A stretch of DNA of 64,000 nt from Clostridium sp. CAG:967 (GCA_000433095.1 HF991483.1:110825-174824); one strand, 5' to 3'. Shown: positions 16,701 through 25,824, counted from the first letter of the stretch. Numbers and translations are program-made. The notes: generated from the letters alone by a model not told the origin.

Positions 16701-19700
16701 AACAGATACATTAAACGTAGAATCCGGCAATGCTGTTTTTGAAGTCGGTAAAGTATATATTACAGGTGAAGAAAACGGTCAGTCTGAATATAATACTTCT
16801 CAAGACGTACTATCAGGCAATGCCCAATTTGTTCCCGATAAGTCAGGTGAAGTTGTATCAGTAGGTGCAACAACCTCTTTCCAATATGAAGTGAAGGTTA
16901 CTGATGACAAGCAATCAATTCAGTTAAGTGCTACCGGTATTACCAACGAGAATTCATTGAATGATATGAATACACTTGAAGGTAACAGATTTTTCCAATT
17001 CTCTATAGGTGATACTTCCGAATATCATATAGGAAAGTCATTGGATGCGACTGCAAAAGGTGATTTTTATATTTCAGGTCGTTCTGATAATGCGGCAGAC
17101 AGCGTTCTTTCAGGAGCAATCGTTGACAGCACGGGTGCTTTGACAGGTGACAGAGGCAGTTTCATCAATATAGCAAGCGGTGTGGAAAGCAACATCGAAA
17201 TTTCAGATGTTACAATCCAGGATGCTTATAAAAATGGTAATGGTGCTGTAATTGACAACAACAGCGCAGATGCGGTTATTACTCTGAATAACACTATTAT
17301 CAAGGATAATTCGTCAACAGGAAACGGCGGTGCTATATATAATGACGGCGGAAAAATAATAATAACTGACAGTTCTTTTGCTGATAATAACGCCGACAAC
17401 GGGGGTGGGGCAATATTCAATGCTTCTGGTGAAGTATCACTGAATAATGTTAACTTTGCGGCTGAAAATGTTAACAGCGGAGCAAAAAATGATATCTATA
17501 ACGCAGGTAATATCACAACAACAGGCAAAAATACTTTTGCAAGTGATATTACAAATGACGGAAGCTTAAATTTTGCAGGCACAAATGATGTATCAGGTAA
17601 TATTATCGGCGCAGATACAGGTACTATAACAAATACTGGTAATTTAAATTTAAGCGGAGATAATTCCGGTTACAAAGGTACATTTTCTCAAACAGCAGGT
17701 ACAACTACCGTTACTGACAATTTCTTTGGCGGAACTAGCACTATAAGTAATGGTACATTGAACTGGTATACCGATAAAGATTTACCTGCTGACGGGAAAT
17801 TAATAGTGGAAAACGGCAGATTTAATATTGGCAAAGACGGCTTGAATGCTATTCTGACATTAAAATCAGGAAGTTCTATTGCTGAAAGTGCTGCTGCCAA
17901 TATTAATAAAGATGCAATCTTAAATATTGCAGGTGCAGATGTTTCATTAAACAGTAATGACAATTGGGCAGGTAAGATTACTTTAACTGACGGTAACCTG
18001 ACATTAAACGGTATAAACTCAAACGGCATAATTGATGCTCAAGGAGGTATCCTAAACTTAAATTCAGGCAGCTTAAATGTCGGAAATAACAGTGTAATTG
18101 CGGGTTCGGGAGCCAATCCAGCCGTTACTATTGCTGATAATGCAAATCTGAATGTTACAGGCGGTGATGTTACATTAAATTCTAATGATACCTGGAGTGG
18201 TAACGTTAACCTTGTTTCGGGAACTCTAAATATAGAAGATGTAGCATCAAACGGTAAAATTCAGGCAGCAGACGGAAACTTAAATGTTAACAGCGGTAAT
18301 CTTACTGTTGAAAACGGTTCCTTTATTAATTCAAAAGTTGACACTTATATAGATATTAATTCAACAATTGATATTAAAGACAAAGGTACTGTTACAATTA
18401 ATGACGGCGATATCTGGGACGGGACAATAGCTCTTAACGGAGGTGTATTAAACTATGGCACCACTAACAGCGGAACTTTGTCTGCCGTAACAGGCGATTT
18501 AAATTTGTTAAACGGATCAATATTAAATATTCAAACTCCAAGTCAGGTAGCAAACGAGGTTAATGTTGATATTCAAAAAGGAGCTCTTGTAAACTTAACT
18601 AATAACAGTATTTTCAATCTGGATAGCAAAGATAAATGGAACGGTATGATTAACAACAGCGGCGGTAAGTTGACTACTTCCGAACTTGTTAATAACGGAG
18701 GCGGCGGATTACAGCAGACTAGCGGTGAATCTGTATTTGATAATAATTCACATATTTCGATAACCGATCCAAACAGCTACATTCAAGGCGGAAAAGTTTC
18801 TATTTTAAATAATTCAAGTTTGTTTATGGGACCGAATGTTGAATATGAACTTCAAACTCAAGAATTATTAATGAGTAATAATTCAACATTACACCTTATT
18901 AACGGTGTGTTGGAAGAACCTGAAACTAATATTATGACAGTTAACGGAAAAAATAACATAACAATTGATATTCTTCCGAGAGGCTGGGAAAGCGATAAAC
19001 TTATTATTGATAATTTAACATCTGACAGTAAAGGTGTTTTAAATATTTCTGATTTTAATTTTGTCGGCTTAGCTCCTGTTGACAGACATATCTTACTTCA
19101 AGTTTTTGATGTAAACAATATTAAAGACGTGACTTTTGATGCAACAGACAAGGAAATCTTTACGCCTATAGGCTGGTATAATCTTCGTCCTGCTGGCGGC
19201 GGATACTTCACATCAAATCTTACACGTTATAACCCTCAAGTATTCAGAGGTCAGGTTGCAACACTTGCAGCATATAACAACCAGCTTGTTATTGATGATA
19301 TGCTGTTAAATCACGTAAGCCTTCAAAGCGAAAGATTTTTGGCGCAAGGTCAGGATGCAAACAGATATGCGGCAGTATTACCTCAATTTGCTCCATATCA
19401 ATATAAAAAAGAAGACGGCGGATTGTGGTTCAAATCATATGCAACATTTGAAACTCTTTCTATGACCCACAATTTGAATGTCGGAAATAACGCTTACGGA
19501 TATTTAATGGGTGCTGATTTCCCTGTAGTTAATTTGAAAAACGGCTGGAAATTCTTACCTACTGCTTATATTGCTTATAACGGCGGTCATCAGTATTTCA
19601 ATCAGGTAAGTATGTACCAAAATGGCGGACAGGGCGGTTTTATGGGTACATTTATGAAAGATGATTTCATAGGTTCTATACTTGCTTACGGCGGCGGTTA

Positions 19701-20262
19701 TTTTAATGAGATGAATGTTGCTGGATACACTGATAATGCAGGAAACTGGTTTGCCGGTACAGCTGCAAAACTTGCTTATAACATCCATGCAACAAAACAT
19801 TTTACAATTCAGCCTACTGCATTTGTTTCATATAACATATTCGGAAGACAAAATTGGGGCACTGATTTTGGTTCTATGAGTATGAGTTCGGGATACTTAA
19901 ACGGTGTAAACGTAGCACCCGGCTTAAACCTTATTTATGCCAGAGAAACCTGGAGCTTATACGGAACAATTCAATATATATTCAATATTAATGACCAGAT
20001 AGTGGGCAGAGCAGGTAATGTAAATCTGAGCAATATAGAAATGCGCCACGGATACCTTCAATACGGTATCGGTGTTACAAAAACCTGGAAGGACAGATTT
20101 AACTCTTACTTGCAGATAACATTGAGAAACGGCGGAAGAACCGGTATCGGATTCCAGCTTGGCGCACAATACTTGTTTGACTGGTATAAGCCTAAATCAG
20201 GCAAAAGTAGTCAAAAAAATGCGAATAAATCAGCAAAAGATATACTTAAGTCAATGAGATAA
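13774..20262 (+). CDS. Giant autotransporter adhesin with Pmp-like and tandem repeats
   Basis: Type V secreted surface protein. Start: ATG 13774, with an in-frame GTG at 13771 as alternative. Residues 1-26 form a signal peptide (hydrophobic core, VSAAD cleavage). The passenger (about 27-1860) is a serine, asparagine, glycine and threonine-rich beta-solenoid. Four autotransporter-associated repeats of the kind NSGYTGTFSQTAGTTTV lie near residues 548, 665, 797 and 1295. GGAVYN/GGAIYN/GGAIFN plus FxxN motifs, as in chlamydial Pmp proteins, are near 470 and 1185-1215. Four tandem 75-residue repeats start near 1389. The C-terminal 12-strand barrel (about 1870-2135) ends in QYLFDW but carries a 27-residue basic tail. 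No protease motif was seen. Likely adhesion or aggregation. Confidence 0.88.
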   Translation: MRNKLKVAALAYICLLSTGLKVSAADINVDNFNTLQSEIQNVSGGSILNITLTDNIQSASEIITQSGSEVTVNGGGNYSITSDGLEHRGFDVVNGSTLTLRNTSVNNFSVNQTAGKNGAVYNEGTLNITADNSANIVFSGNTTDIHNEGGTLNLYADKNSSITFNDKITGNNGVINITDANLGNIVFNNTVADSLLTLNSGTLQIGKDTTLLAAGDKYFDNVAMTLNGGTLDLQNGQIDTLDVTDMTINNSSELLLDINLSANQQVDKITANTVSGDGTIWVGPVNITDKMTDGTTSIYAEFINQDVNTAIEDVNKSITVNGVIYSVDVEGNRITVVKEGEAGDFAYELINAANPERTYIIGSENEIVSHWIYGNNNLSGKRLQILGGSDGKSLIGSNLQGIIINSDQQIDIENVTSYEGFQTAVINNGGTVNVSGTKFQNNNGGENGGVIQNNGGTVTVNGGTSFINNSADQNGGAVYNTGVLNINSSASGDVVFENNTANLGADIYQTSSGVTNIAGEGGSVTINGGVAGEGKINKTGNGTFVLNGDNSDYTGTFSQTAGKTTVNDGAEFFNGETAVSGGTFEWLNSNDLDYTQTQKPKLTLSGGNLIVGNTGKLTIDNGGSISDTVSVDLNGDLILKENTTVNGNYSGTGNLTADDITLTVNGNNSGFNGNFIQNSGVTNVNNGASLFKNVSINDGELNFNSGSSVSSGTVFNSVNSTVSIISNSTNSNEILNALNGGTNSNLNIIVDNSNAGADLTVDGTSITQLTFKNTSEYSGALSGTGDVKNEGNLTVKGDESGFTGTFTQTNGSTVVDTAGKVFGGDKNIQAGSLNITSSDAIDYTNVHLSSGTQLNHTTTTTDQNTISSNTVDFSADAQGASANFTATGVTGNYNIAENIDNGKSNTISVSNSNVTLGTTDYTGNTNYNLTNSTLDLSADSNLDDYNFSNLTTNGTNKLNFNANIVDTSDPNVKAIETDTLNVESGNAVFEVGKVYITGEENGQSEYNTSQDVLSGNAQFVPDKSGEVVSVGATTSFQYEVKVTDDKQSIQLSATGITNENSLNDMNTLEGNRFFQFSIGDTSEYHIGKSLDATAKGDFYISGRSDNAADSVLSGAIVDSTGALTGDRGSFINIASGVESNIEISDVTIQDAYKNGNGAVIDNNSADAVITLNNTIIKDNSSTGNGGAIYNDGGKIIITDSSFADNNADNGGGAIFNASGEVSLNNVNFAAENVNSGAKNDIYNAGNITTTGKNTFASDITNDGSLNFAGTNDVSGNIIGADTGTITNTGNLNLSGDNSGYKGTFSQTAGTTTVTDNFFGGTSTISNGTLNWYTDKDLPADGKLIVENGRFNIGKDGLNAILTLKSGSSIAESAAANINKDAILNIAGADVSLNSNDNWAGKITLTDGNLTLNGINSNGIIDAQGGILNLNSGSLNVGNNSVIAGSGANPAVTIADNANLNVTGGDVTLNSNDTWSGNVNLVSGTLNIEDVASNGKIQAADGNLNVNSGNLTVENGSFINSKVDTYIDINSTIDIKDKGTVTINDGDIWDGTIALNGGVLNYGTTNSGTLSAVTGDLNLLNGSILNIQTPSQVANEVNVDIQKGALVNLTNNSIFNLDSKDKWNGMINNSGGKLTTSELVNNGGGGLQQTSGESVFDNNSHISITDPNSYIQGGKVSILNNSSLFMGPNVEYELQTQELLMSNNSTLHLINGVLEEPETNIMTVNGKNNITIDILPRGWESDKLIIDNLTSDSKGVLNISDFNFVGLAPVDRHILLQVFDVNNIKDVTFDATDKEIFTPIGWYNLRPAGGGYFTSNLTRYNPQVFRGQVATLAAYNNQLVIDDMLLNHVSLQSERFLAQGQDANRYAAVLPQFAPYQYKKEDGGLWFKSYATFETLSMTHNLNVGNNAYGYLMGADFPVVNLKNGWKFLPTAYIAYNGGHQYFNQVSMYQNGGQGGFMGTFMKDDFIGSILAYGGGYFNEMNVAGYTDNAGNWFAGTAAKLAYNIHATKHFTIQPTAFVSYNIFGRQNWGTDFGSMSMSSGYLNGVNVAPGLNLIYARETWSLYGTIQYIFNINDQIVGRAGNVNLSNIEMRHGYLQYGIGVTKTWKDRFNSYLQITLRNGGRTGIGFQLGAQYLFDWYKPKSGKSSQKNANKSAKDILKSMR
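17938..18830 (+). repeat. Four tandem ~75-residue repeats in the autotransporter passenger
   Basis: Repeat units begin at 17938, 18166, 18388 and about 18610 (spacing 228, 222 and 222 bases). Each has the pattern LNSND-W-G-I-L-GG-LN, a run around SNG-I-A--G-LN, then a serine/asparagine-rich turn. They are diverged in sequence but in register, typical of beta-solenoid coils. Confidence 0.65.
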
Positions 20263-20275
20263 AAGAAGATAAGAA

Positions 20276-20309
20276 AAAGAGTAAAACATATCATTTTACT
20301 CTTTTTTTG
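20276..20309 (+). terminator. Intrinsic terminator after the autotransporter gene
   Basis: GAGTAAAA (20279-20286) pairs with TTTTACTC (20294-20301), followed by seven T. Confidence 0.88.
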
Positions 20310-20402
20310 TTATATAAAATTGTGCCTTAGACGGCAATGCAAAAAATATTAGTTGTCCTTATATTTAAAGTTACATTTAACAAAATTAAGGAGAAAAAAT
20401 TT

Positions 20403-21935
20403 ATGGATATGTTTTGTTTTCAATGTGAACAGACATCTAAGGGTGAAGGCTGTACAATTCAGGGAGTTTGCGGTAAAAAAGCAGACACCTCAAATCTTCA
20501 GGATGAATTAACAAGCAATTTGATTGAACTTGCAAATTGCGGCGAAAAAAACGAGATTAATACTGAATTACTTATTGACGGTTTGTTCATAACCATAACT
20601 AACGTTAATTTTGATAACAATTCAATCCAAAATTTTTTAAATAAAGTGAAAAGTCAAAAAAAGTGTGATACTAATTTTTCTGTTCAAAGTGTTTGGAATT
20701 GTGATGAAGACATTAGAAGTTTAAAATCACTTATTCTTTTCGGTTTAAAAGGTATGGCAGCGTATGCTCACCATGCAAGAGTTCTCGGCTATAAAGATGA
20801 AAATGTCGATAATTTTTTCTATGAAGCGCTTCAAGCAATTTCAAACCAAAATTCAATTGATGAATTGCTTCCTCTTGTTTTAAAAACGGGTGAGATAAAT
20901 CTTGCGTGTATGGAGCTTTTGGACAGAGCAAATACAGAAACTTACGGTAACCCTGTACCTGTAAAAGTGACTACAAATATTGAGAAAGGACCGTTTATCG
21001 TTGTTACAGGACATGATTTGCATGATTTAGCACTTTTGCTTGAGCAAACAAAAAACAAAGGAATTAACATATATACTCATGGCGAGATGCTTCCCTGCCA
21101 TGCTTATCCAGAACTTAAAAAATATCCTCATTTAAAAGGAAATTTCGGCACAGCCTGGCAAAATCAGCAGAAAGAGTTTGATAATATTCCTGCTCCCGTA
21201 TTTTTCACTACGAACTGTATAATGCCTGTTAAAGACAGTTATAAAGATCGTGTTTTTACAACATCGGTTGTAGCATATCCTGAATGTAATTATATAGGAG
21301 AAGACAAAGATTTTACTCCGTTAATTGAAAAAGCACTGGAACTCGGGGGGTACAGTGAAGACAGACATATGACGGGAATAAACGGCGGTGATACCTTAAC
21401 CGTAGGTTTTGGACATAAAACAGTACTTTCGGCAGCAGATAAAGTTATTGATGCCGTAAAATCAGGTGATTTAAAACATATATTTCTTGTAGGCGGATGC
21501 GATGGAGCAAAACCCGGAAGAAATTATTATACGGAATTTGTTAAACAAACTCCAAAAGATACACTTGTCCTTACTCTTGCCTGCGGTAAGTTCAGATTTA
21601 ATGATTTGGATTTGGGTAACATAGGTGAACTGCCAAGACTTCTTGATATGGGGCAATGCAACGATGCTTACAGTGCGATTAAAGTAGCTGTCGAATTATC
21701 AAAAGCTTTTAATTGTTCTGTAAATGAGCTTCCATTATCACTTGTGCTTTCTTGGTATGAACAAAAGGCTGTATGTATATTACTTACCCTGCTTTATCTT
21801 GGAATAGAAAACATCAGATTGGGACCAAGTTTACCTGCTTTTGTTTCACCAAATGTTTTAAATATTCTTGTTGAAAAGTTTAAGATTAAGCCGGTAACTT
21901 CTCCTGATGAAGATTTAAAAGCCATTCTGGCGTAA
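20403..21935 (+). CDS. hcp: Hydroxylamine reductase (hybrid cluster protein)
   Basis: Cytoplasmic Fe-S enzyme implicated in reducing hydroxylamine or NO and in nitrosative-stress defence. The N-terminal cluster motif CFQCEQTSKGEGC...GVCGK (residues 4-24) is diagnostic. Hybrid-cluster ligand regions include GHDLHDL (near 206), HGEMLPCHAYP (near 227), TTNCIMP (near 273), LVGGCDGAKPGRNYY (near 362) and the AYSAIKVAVELSKAF helix. I chose ATG 20403 because AAGGAG lies just before it; an upstream in-frame ATG (20337) would add 22 residues with no family match. The length of 510 fits the shorter anaerobe-type Hcp. Convergent with the sugar porter, 8 bases apart. Confidence 0.95.
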   Translation: MDMFCFQCEQTSKGEGCTIQGVCGKKADTSNLQDELTSNLIELANCGEKNEINTELLIDGLFITITNVNFDNNSIQNFLNKVKSQKKCDTNFSVQSVWNCDEDIRSLKSLILFGLKGMAAYAHHARVLGYKDENVDNFFYEALQAISNQNSIDELLPLVLKTGEINLACMELLDRANTETYGNPVPVKVTTNIEKGPFIVVTGHDLHDLALLLEQTKNKGINIYTHGEMLPCHAYPELKKYPHLKGNFGTAWQNQQKEFDNIPAPVFFTTNCIMPVKDSYKDRVFTTSVVAYPECNYIGEDKDFTPLIEKALELGGYSEDRHMTGINGGDTLTVGFGHKTVLSAADKVIDAVKSGDLKHIFLVGGCDGAKPGRNYYTEFVKQTPKDTLVLTLACGKFRFNDLDLGNIGELPRLLDMGQCNDAYSAIKVAVELSKAFNCSVNELPLSLVLSWYEQKAVCILLTLLYLGIENIRLGPSLPAFVSPNVLNILVEKFKIKPVTSPDEDLKAILA

Positions 21936-21943
21936 ACCCTGAT

Positions 21944-23323
21944 TTATTCACCGGCAGTAAAATCTCGGGGTTTTACTCCTCTAATCCAGTTAGATTCAAT
22001 TTTTTCAAGTGATATACCTTTAGTTTCCGGCACAAAGAAGTAAACAAACAATATACAAAGTAATGAAACAAATGCAAACATCCAGAAAGTATATGCTCCG
22101 CCTATTCTGTTAAGAAGAACCGGAAAACTTCCGACTACAAAGAAGTTAAATGCAAAGTTTGCAACGGTGCACATGCTCATCGCAAGCCCTCTTATCTTAA
22201 GCGGGAATACTTCTGATACTATAATCCAGCCTATAGGTCCTAAACTGAAAGCAAAACAAATTATATAGGCAGCCAAACTTCCAACAGCGACCCATTTCAA
22301 ACTTCCGCCCAATAATCCTGCGAAGTTAAATGCGCATCCCAACCCCAAAAGACTGAGCATAACACCTGTTAAACCTATATAAAGTAAAGGTTTTCTTCCG
22401 AATTTATCAGTAAAGAATACAGCTATAATTGTCATTAAGAAATTGATTAATCCTATACCTGCGGTTGCATAAATTGCACTTATATTGTCTTCAAATCCTG
22501 CAAGCTTAAATATTGTAGGAGCGTAATAAATGATTGTGTTTATACCTGTACAAATTTGTGCAAACATTATACCGATACCTACAACAAAAGGCATAATCAT
22601 CCATTTTTTAAACTTAATTTTTTTGTCAGAACCAAGCTCGCTTTTTAATGTTTCTTTAATTTCGGCAATTTCTTTTTCTGCATCAGCATCAGGTTCTATT
22701 TTTCCATAAATCTTTTTGGCTTCTTCATCCCTGTTTTTACTGATAAGCCATCTTGGTGTATCTCCAAGGAATGTCATTCCAACAAGCAGGACAATTCCCG
22801 GTACAACACCTGCAAACAGCATCCATCTCCAGTTGTAAACAGCAGATGCAAATGCACCGTTAATTATATATGAGAATAAAATACCGGCTGTAATTGCCCA
22901 TTGATAAAGTGATACAAGTTTTCCTCTCATATGTTTTGGTGCGACTTCCGATAAATAAAGCGGTACAATAAAGTTAACAATACCGACAGCCAGACCTACA
23001 AGTATTCTTGACAATATAAGAACATATATATTCGGAGCCAATGCACATAGAATTGAGCCGATAATAAAAATCACGGCAGTAGCTATAATAATTTTTTTAC
23101 GTCCGAAAATATCAGCCAGAATACCGTTTGTTGCAGCTCCGATTACTGCACCAATTAGTACGGAACTTACTAAAAATCCCTGTGTATAATCTGATAAATC
23201 CCAGGTTTGATTAATAAATAATAATGCTCCTGATATAACACCTGTGTCAAATCCTGAAAGTAATCCCCCTAAAGAGGCTACAATAGCAACGAAATATAGC
23301 CAAAAATAAACAACTTTCTTCAT
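21944..23323 (-). CDS. MFS sugar:proton symporter (sugar porter family)
   Basis: Inner-membrane transporter with 12 predicted transmembrane helices. Sugar-porter signatures are all present. GGLLSGFDTGVISGALLF is in helix 1, ADIFGRKKIIIA in loop 2-3, TPRWLISKNRDEEA in the central loop (PESPRWL-like) and VPETKGISLEKIE at the C-terminus. Closest in type to XylE/GalP/AraE, so xylose, arabinose, galactose or glucose uptake is likely; the exact sugar cannot be read. The 459 residues are typical. An AGGAG ribosome-binding site lies upstream of the ATG. Its stop lies 8 bases from the hcp stop. Confidence 0.92.
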   Translation of the reverse strand: MKKVVYFWLYFVAIVASLGGLLSGFDTGVISGALLFINQTWDLSDYTQGFLVSSVLIGAVIGAATNGILADIFGRKKIIIATAVIFIIGSILCALAPNIYVLILSRILVGLAVGIVNFIVPLYLSEVAPKHMRGKLVSLYQWAITAGILFSYIINGAFASAVYNWRWMLFAGVVPGIVLLVGMTFLGDTPRWLISKNRDEEAKKIYGKIEPDADAEKEIAEIKETLKSELGSDKKIKFKKWMIMPFVVGIGIMFAQICTGINTIIYYAPTIFKLAGFEDNISAIYATAGIGLINFLMTIIAVFFTDKFGRKPLLYIGLTGVMLSLLGLGCAFNFAGLLGGSLKWVAVGSLAAYIICFAFSLGPIGWIIVSEVFPLKIRGLAMSMCTVANFAFNFFVVGSFPVLLNRIGGAYTFWMFAFVSLLCILFVYFFVPETKGISLEKIESNWIRGVKPRDFTAGE

Positions 23324-23401
23324 ATATAACTCTCCTGTAAATTTATAATACCCAGATTAACTTTATATATAACAGATTTAGTTTTAATTATAAGGCTATT
23401 T

Positions 23402-24184
23402 TTATAAATCCATACTTCCGCTTCTAAAGCCTTCCATATCAAAGGTTATATAAGGTATATTTAAAAATTTGAGCGCTTGAAGTACATTATCTTTTTTTTC
23501 AATAAGTTCATGAAATTTCTCAGGCAATATTTCTATTCTTGCAATATTGTCATGCAGCCTGAACCTGCAGCATTCAAATCCGAAATCTTTTAAAACTTTT
23601 TCGGCTTTTTCAACTGAATCAAGTTTTTCTTTTGTCAGTTTTGTGCCGTACGGAAATCTTGTTGCAAGGCAAGGGGTTGAAGGTTTGTTGAATATCTCAA
23701 TCCCGCATTCTCTGGAAAATTCTCTTATCTCTTTTTTTGTAATTTCGAATTTTGCAAACGGTGAAATAATTCCAAGTTCCTTAAGAGCTTTTCTCCCCGG
23801 GCGATAACAGCTTAAATCATCGAAGTTTGTTCCGTCTAAAATATATTTCAGTCCGTTATCATGTGCAATTTTTATTGCATTTTCAAAAAGCATTTTTTTA
23901 CAATGATAGCATCTGTCTTTAGGATTGTTGAGAATTACGGGATTAGAAAAAATATCAATATTAAGCAGAGCTTGTCTTATGCCGTATTTTTTACAAAGTT
24001 TTTTTGTAAAATCTATCTCTTCATTTGTTTGAAAATTTGAATTAAAAGTAACGGTTAAAATGTTCATCTCCCGTAAAATATACAGCAGAAGTGTACTGTC
24101 AATTCCGCCTGAAAAAGCAAGGCATATGCCCTGCTCATTCAGTTCGTTCAAATATTTTTTTAAGTTTTCAAATTTATTGTACAT
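23402..24184 (-). CDS. larE: ATP-dependent sacrificial sulfur transferase LarE
   Basis: Third enzyme of nickel-pincer nucleotide (NPN) cofactor synthesis; it adenylates the pyridinium dicarboxylate carboxylate and inserts sulfur. The PP-loop SGGIDSTLLL is at residues 25-34. A CYHCK pair is at 92-96 and LDGTNFDDLSCYRPGRKA near 117-133. The key cysteine region PSTPCLATRFPYG has Cys172, near the position of the sacrificial or cluster-binding Cys of known LarE. Further cysteines are at 205-206. The 260 residues fit. It overlaps the end of the permease gene by 11 bases and closes the lar operon. Confidence 0.9.
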   Translation of the reverse strand: MYNKFENLKKYLNELNEQGICLAFSGGIDSTLLLYILREMNILTVTFNSNFQTNEEIDFTKKLCKKYGIRQALLNIDIFSNPVILNNPKDRCYHCKKMLFENAIKIAHDNGLKYILDGTNFDDLSCYRPGRKALKELGIISPFAKFEITKKEIREFSRECGIEIFNKPSTPCLATRFPYGTKLTKEKLDSVEKAEKVLKDFGFECCRFRLHDNIARIEILPEKFHELIEKKDNVLQALKFLNIPYITFDMEGFRSGSMDL

Positions 24185-25079
24185 CAGCTTTCACCGTTTG
24201 ACGTGCCATAAAAATACACGCCAGATACATAATCATACCAACTGCAAAAAGTCCTGCAATACCGCCAAATGAAGGTTCTGCAAGAATTGAAGTTTTAGCC
24301 TGAACAGTTTCAGAAATACTATATAGAATTCCCTGAGTCTGTTCTGTAACTGCACCGGAAATATTTAATAACGACCATTCAAGTCCGTCAGGTTTTGTTG
24401 AAGCATATTGAGAAATAATTCCTGCAAGAATAAGTGAGATTGCGCCAAAGCCGATTGACAACTTCTTGCTGTCAACAAATTTTGCTGCTACCATAACCAA
24501 ACCTGATACAAGACCTTCAACAATTCCTATAGGAAGATGAATAGCTTGCATCAATCCTGTAAAGTTGAGAACGCTTGATATAGCTATAGAACCTGACAAT
24601 GCCCCTTCGATTACGACAGCTATTGAACCTAATTGCAGTGCTGCAACAGATGCCAAAATTATTCCGAAAACTGCTTTGTTTCTGTTGGCAAGAGGTTTAA
24701 AAATAAGAGGATAAGCTGCAAAACAGGCTAAAAATCCCATATTAAATATATTGCATCCAAGTGCAAGAAGACCGCCGTCTGCAAAAAATACAGCCTGAAC
24801 AATCAGAATAGAACACATTGCAAGAAATCCCGCATAAGGTCCTAATAATGCAGCCAATAACATTCCGCCTACAATATGTCCGCTTGAACCTGTAGAAGGG
24901 ATTGCAAAATTTATCATCTGCAAAGCAAAAACAAGTGCAGTTAAAGCTACAGTCGGGAGGATTTTATCTTTCGTAAAATCTTTTCTTGCTTTTTTGTAAG
25001 CGTAAAATGCTGTTCCGGCTGCGATTGCAAGCATCGGAATTCCTGTTACAGGACAAATAATACCGTTTCCTAAATGCAT
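24174..25079 (-). CDS. larMN: CbiM-type nickel/cobalt permease fused to a PDGLE domain (LarMN/NikMN-like)
   Basis: Substrate-binding membrane component of an ECF-type metal transporter. It begins MHLGNGIICPVTG; in CbiM/NikM the N-terminal amine and His2 help bind the metal. Further conserved regions include FAIPSTGSSGHIVGGMLLAALLGPYAG (near residues 58-84). About nine hydrophobic segments are visible. The C-terminal part contains ASTKPDGLEWS (near 228), the PDGLE/CbiN-like small subunit, so M and N are fused. It lies between larC and larE, which points to nickel supply for the Lar cofactor. The transmembrane and ATPase partners (Q and O) are not in this window. Confidence 0.85.
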   Translation of the reverse strand: MHLGNGIICPVTGIPMLAIAAGTAFYAYKKARKDFTKDKILPTVALTALVFALQMINFAIPSTGSSGHIVGGMLLAALLGPYAGFLAMCSILIVQAVFFADGGLLALGCNIFNMGFLACFAAYPLIFKPLANRNKAVFGIILASVAALQLGSIAVVIEGALSGSIAISSVLNFTGLMQAIHLPIGIVEGLVSGLVMVAAKFVDSKKLSIGFGAISLILAGIISQYASTKPDGLEWSLLNISGAVTEQTQGILYSISETVQAKTSILAEPSFGGIAGLFAVGMIMYLACIFMARQTVKADVQ

Positions 25080-25092
25080 AATTTATCTCCTT

Positions 25093-25824
25093 TTATTTTA
25101 TAATCATTACTCTTAAAATCGGATTTTCATAAGGTCTTTTTCCTGCCCCGTATCCGACTTTTTCTATAACAAATTCATCAGGCAGTCTTTCTTCAGAATA
25201 AAGTGCTGCTGCAATAGCTGCTCCTGTTGGTGTAACCATTTCACCGTTATTATCCGAAATCTTCAATGGCAGACGGTATGCTGCTGCAATTTCACAAACT
25301 GCCGGAACAGGAACAGGAATTTTTCCATGCTGGCATTCAACAAAGCCTTGCCCGTCAGTAAGAGTTGAAAAATAGACTTTTTCAGGGGTCAGGTCGTCAA
25401 AAAGTACGGCAAAGCTTACAATGTCAGCAATAGAATCTATTGCGCCGACTTCGTGAAAATGGACATCTTTTATATCTTTACCGTGAACTTTACTTTCTGC
25501 TTCTGCTACAATTTTAAAAATCTTTTTAGCAAGATTTTTGGCATTTTCGGTTGTATCTGCTCTGTCAATAATCGCATTTACATCATCAAGATTGCGATGC
25601 TCATGGTGATGTCCGTGATGGTGATGCTCAGGTAAAATTACATCGAAATCCGATGCCATAATTGCATTCACTGCTTTTTTAGAAATAACATAACCGAATT
25701 CGTTATCAAGCTTCATAGAAGCCAGAGCTTTGTCAAGTTTTTCACGGCTTGCACCCAAATCTAAAAGCGCTGCAACTGACATATCTCCGGATATACCTGA
25801 TTTACATTCAAAATATAAGTTCAT
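25093..25824 (-). CDS. larC: Nickel-insertion protein LarC, N-terminal (LarC1) part only
   Basis: LarC inserts nickel into the pincer cofactor at the expense of CTP. The 243 residues match the LarC1 half. CKSGISGDMSVAALLDLG is at the start, a histidine-rich nickel-binding loop at residues 67-76, the FHEVGAIDSIADIVS motif near 123 and TPTGAAIAAAL near 204. It ends GYGAGKRPYENPILRVMIIK, where full-length proteins normally continue into LarC2. The next gene begins 13 bases later, so no LarC2 and no frameshift extension is present. The start overlaps the larB stop as TAATG with GGAGGT upstream. Confidence 0.88.
   Translation of the reverse strand: MNLYFECKSGISGDMSVAALLDLGASREKLDKALASMKLDNEFGYVISKKAVNAIMASDFDVILPEHHHHGHHHEHRNLDDVNAIIDRADTTENAKNLAKKIFKIVAEAESKVHGKDIKDVHFHEVGAIDSIADIVSFAVLFDDLTPEKVYFSTLTDGQGFVECQHGKIPVPVPAVCEIAAAYRLPLKISDNNGEMVTPTGAAIAAALYSEERLPDEFVIEKVGYGAGKRPYENPILRVMIIK

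Noticed and set aside
14133..18029. Several minus-strand frames inside the autotransporter gene
   Set aside because: Low-complexity hydrophobic translations without starts or ribosome-binding sites; typical antisense shadows of a Ser/Asn-rich coding region.
13771..20262. Dense short repeats such as AACGGCGG suggesting a CRISPR or repeat array
   Set aside because: They are in frame with Asn-Gly-Gly motifs of the autotransporter and vary by codon; no spacers of equal length.
25598..25640. Short trinucleotide-like repeat (ATG/GTG-rich)
   Set aside because: It is the histidine-rich loop of LarC read on the other strand, not a microsatellite.
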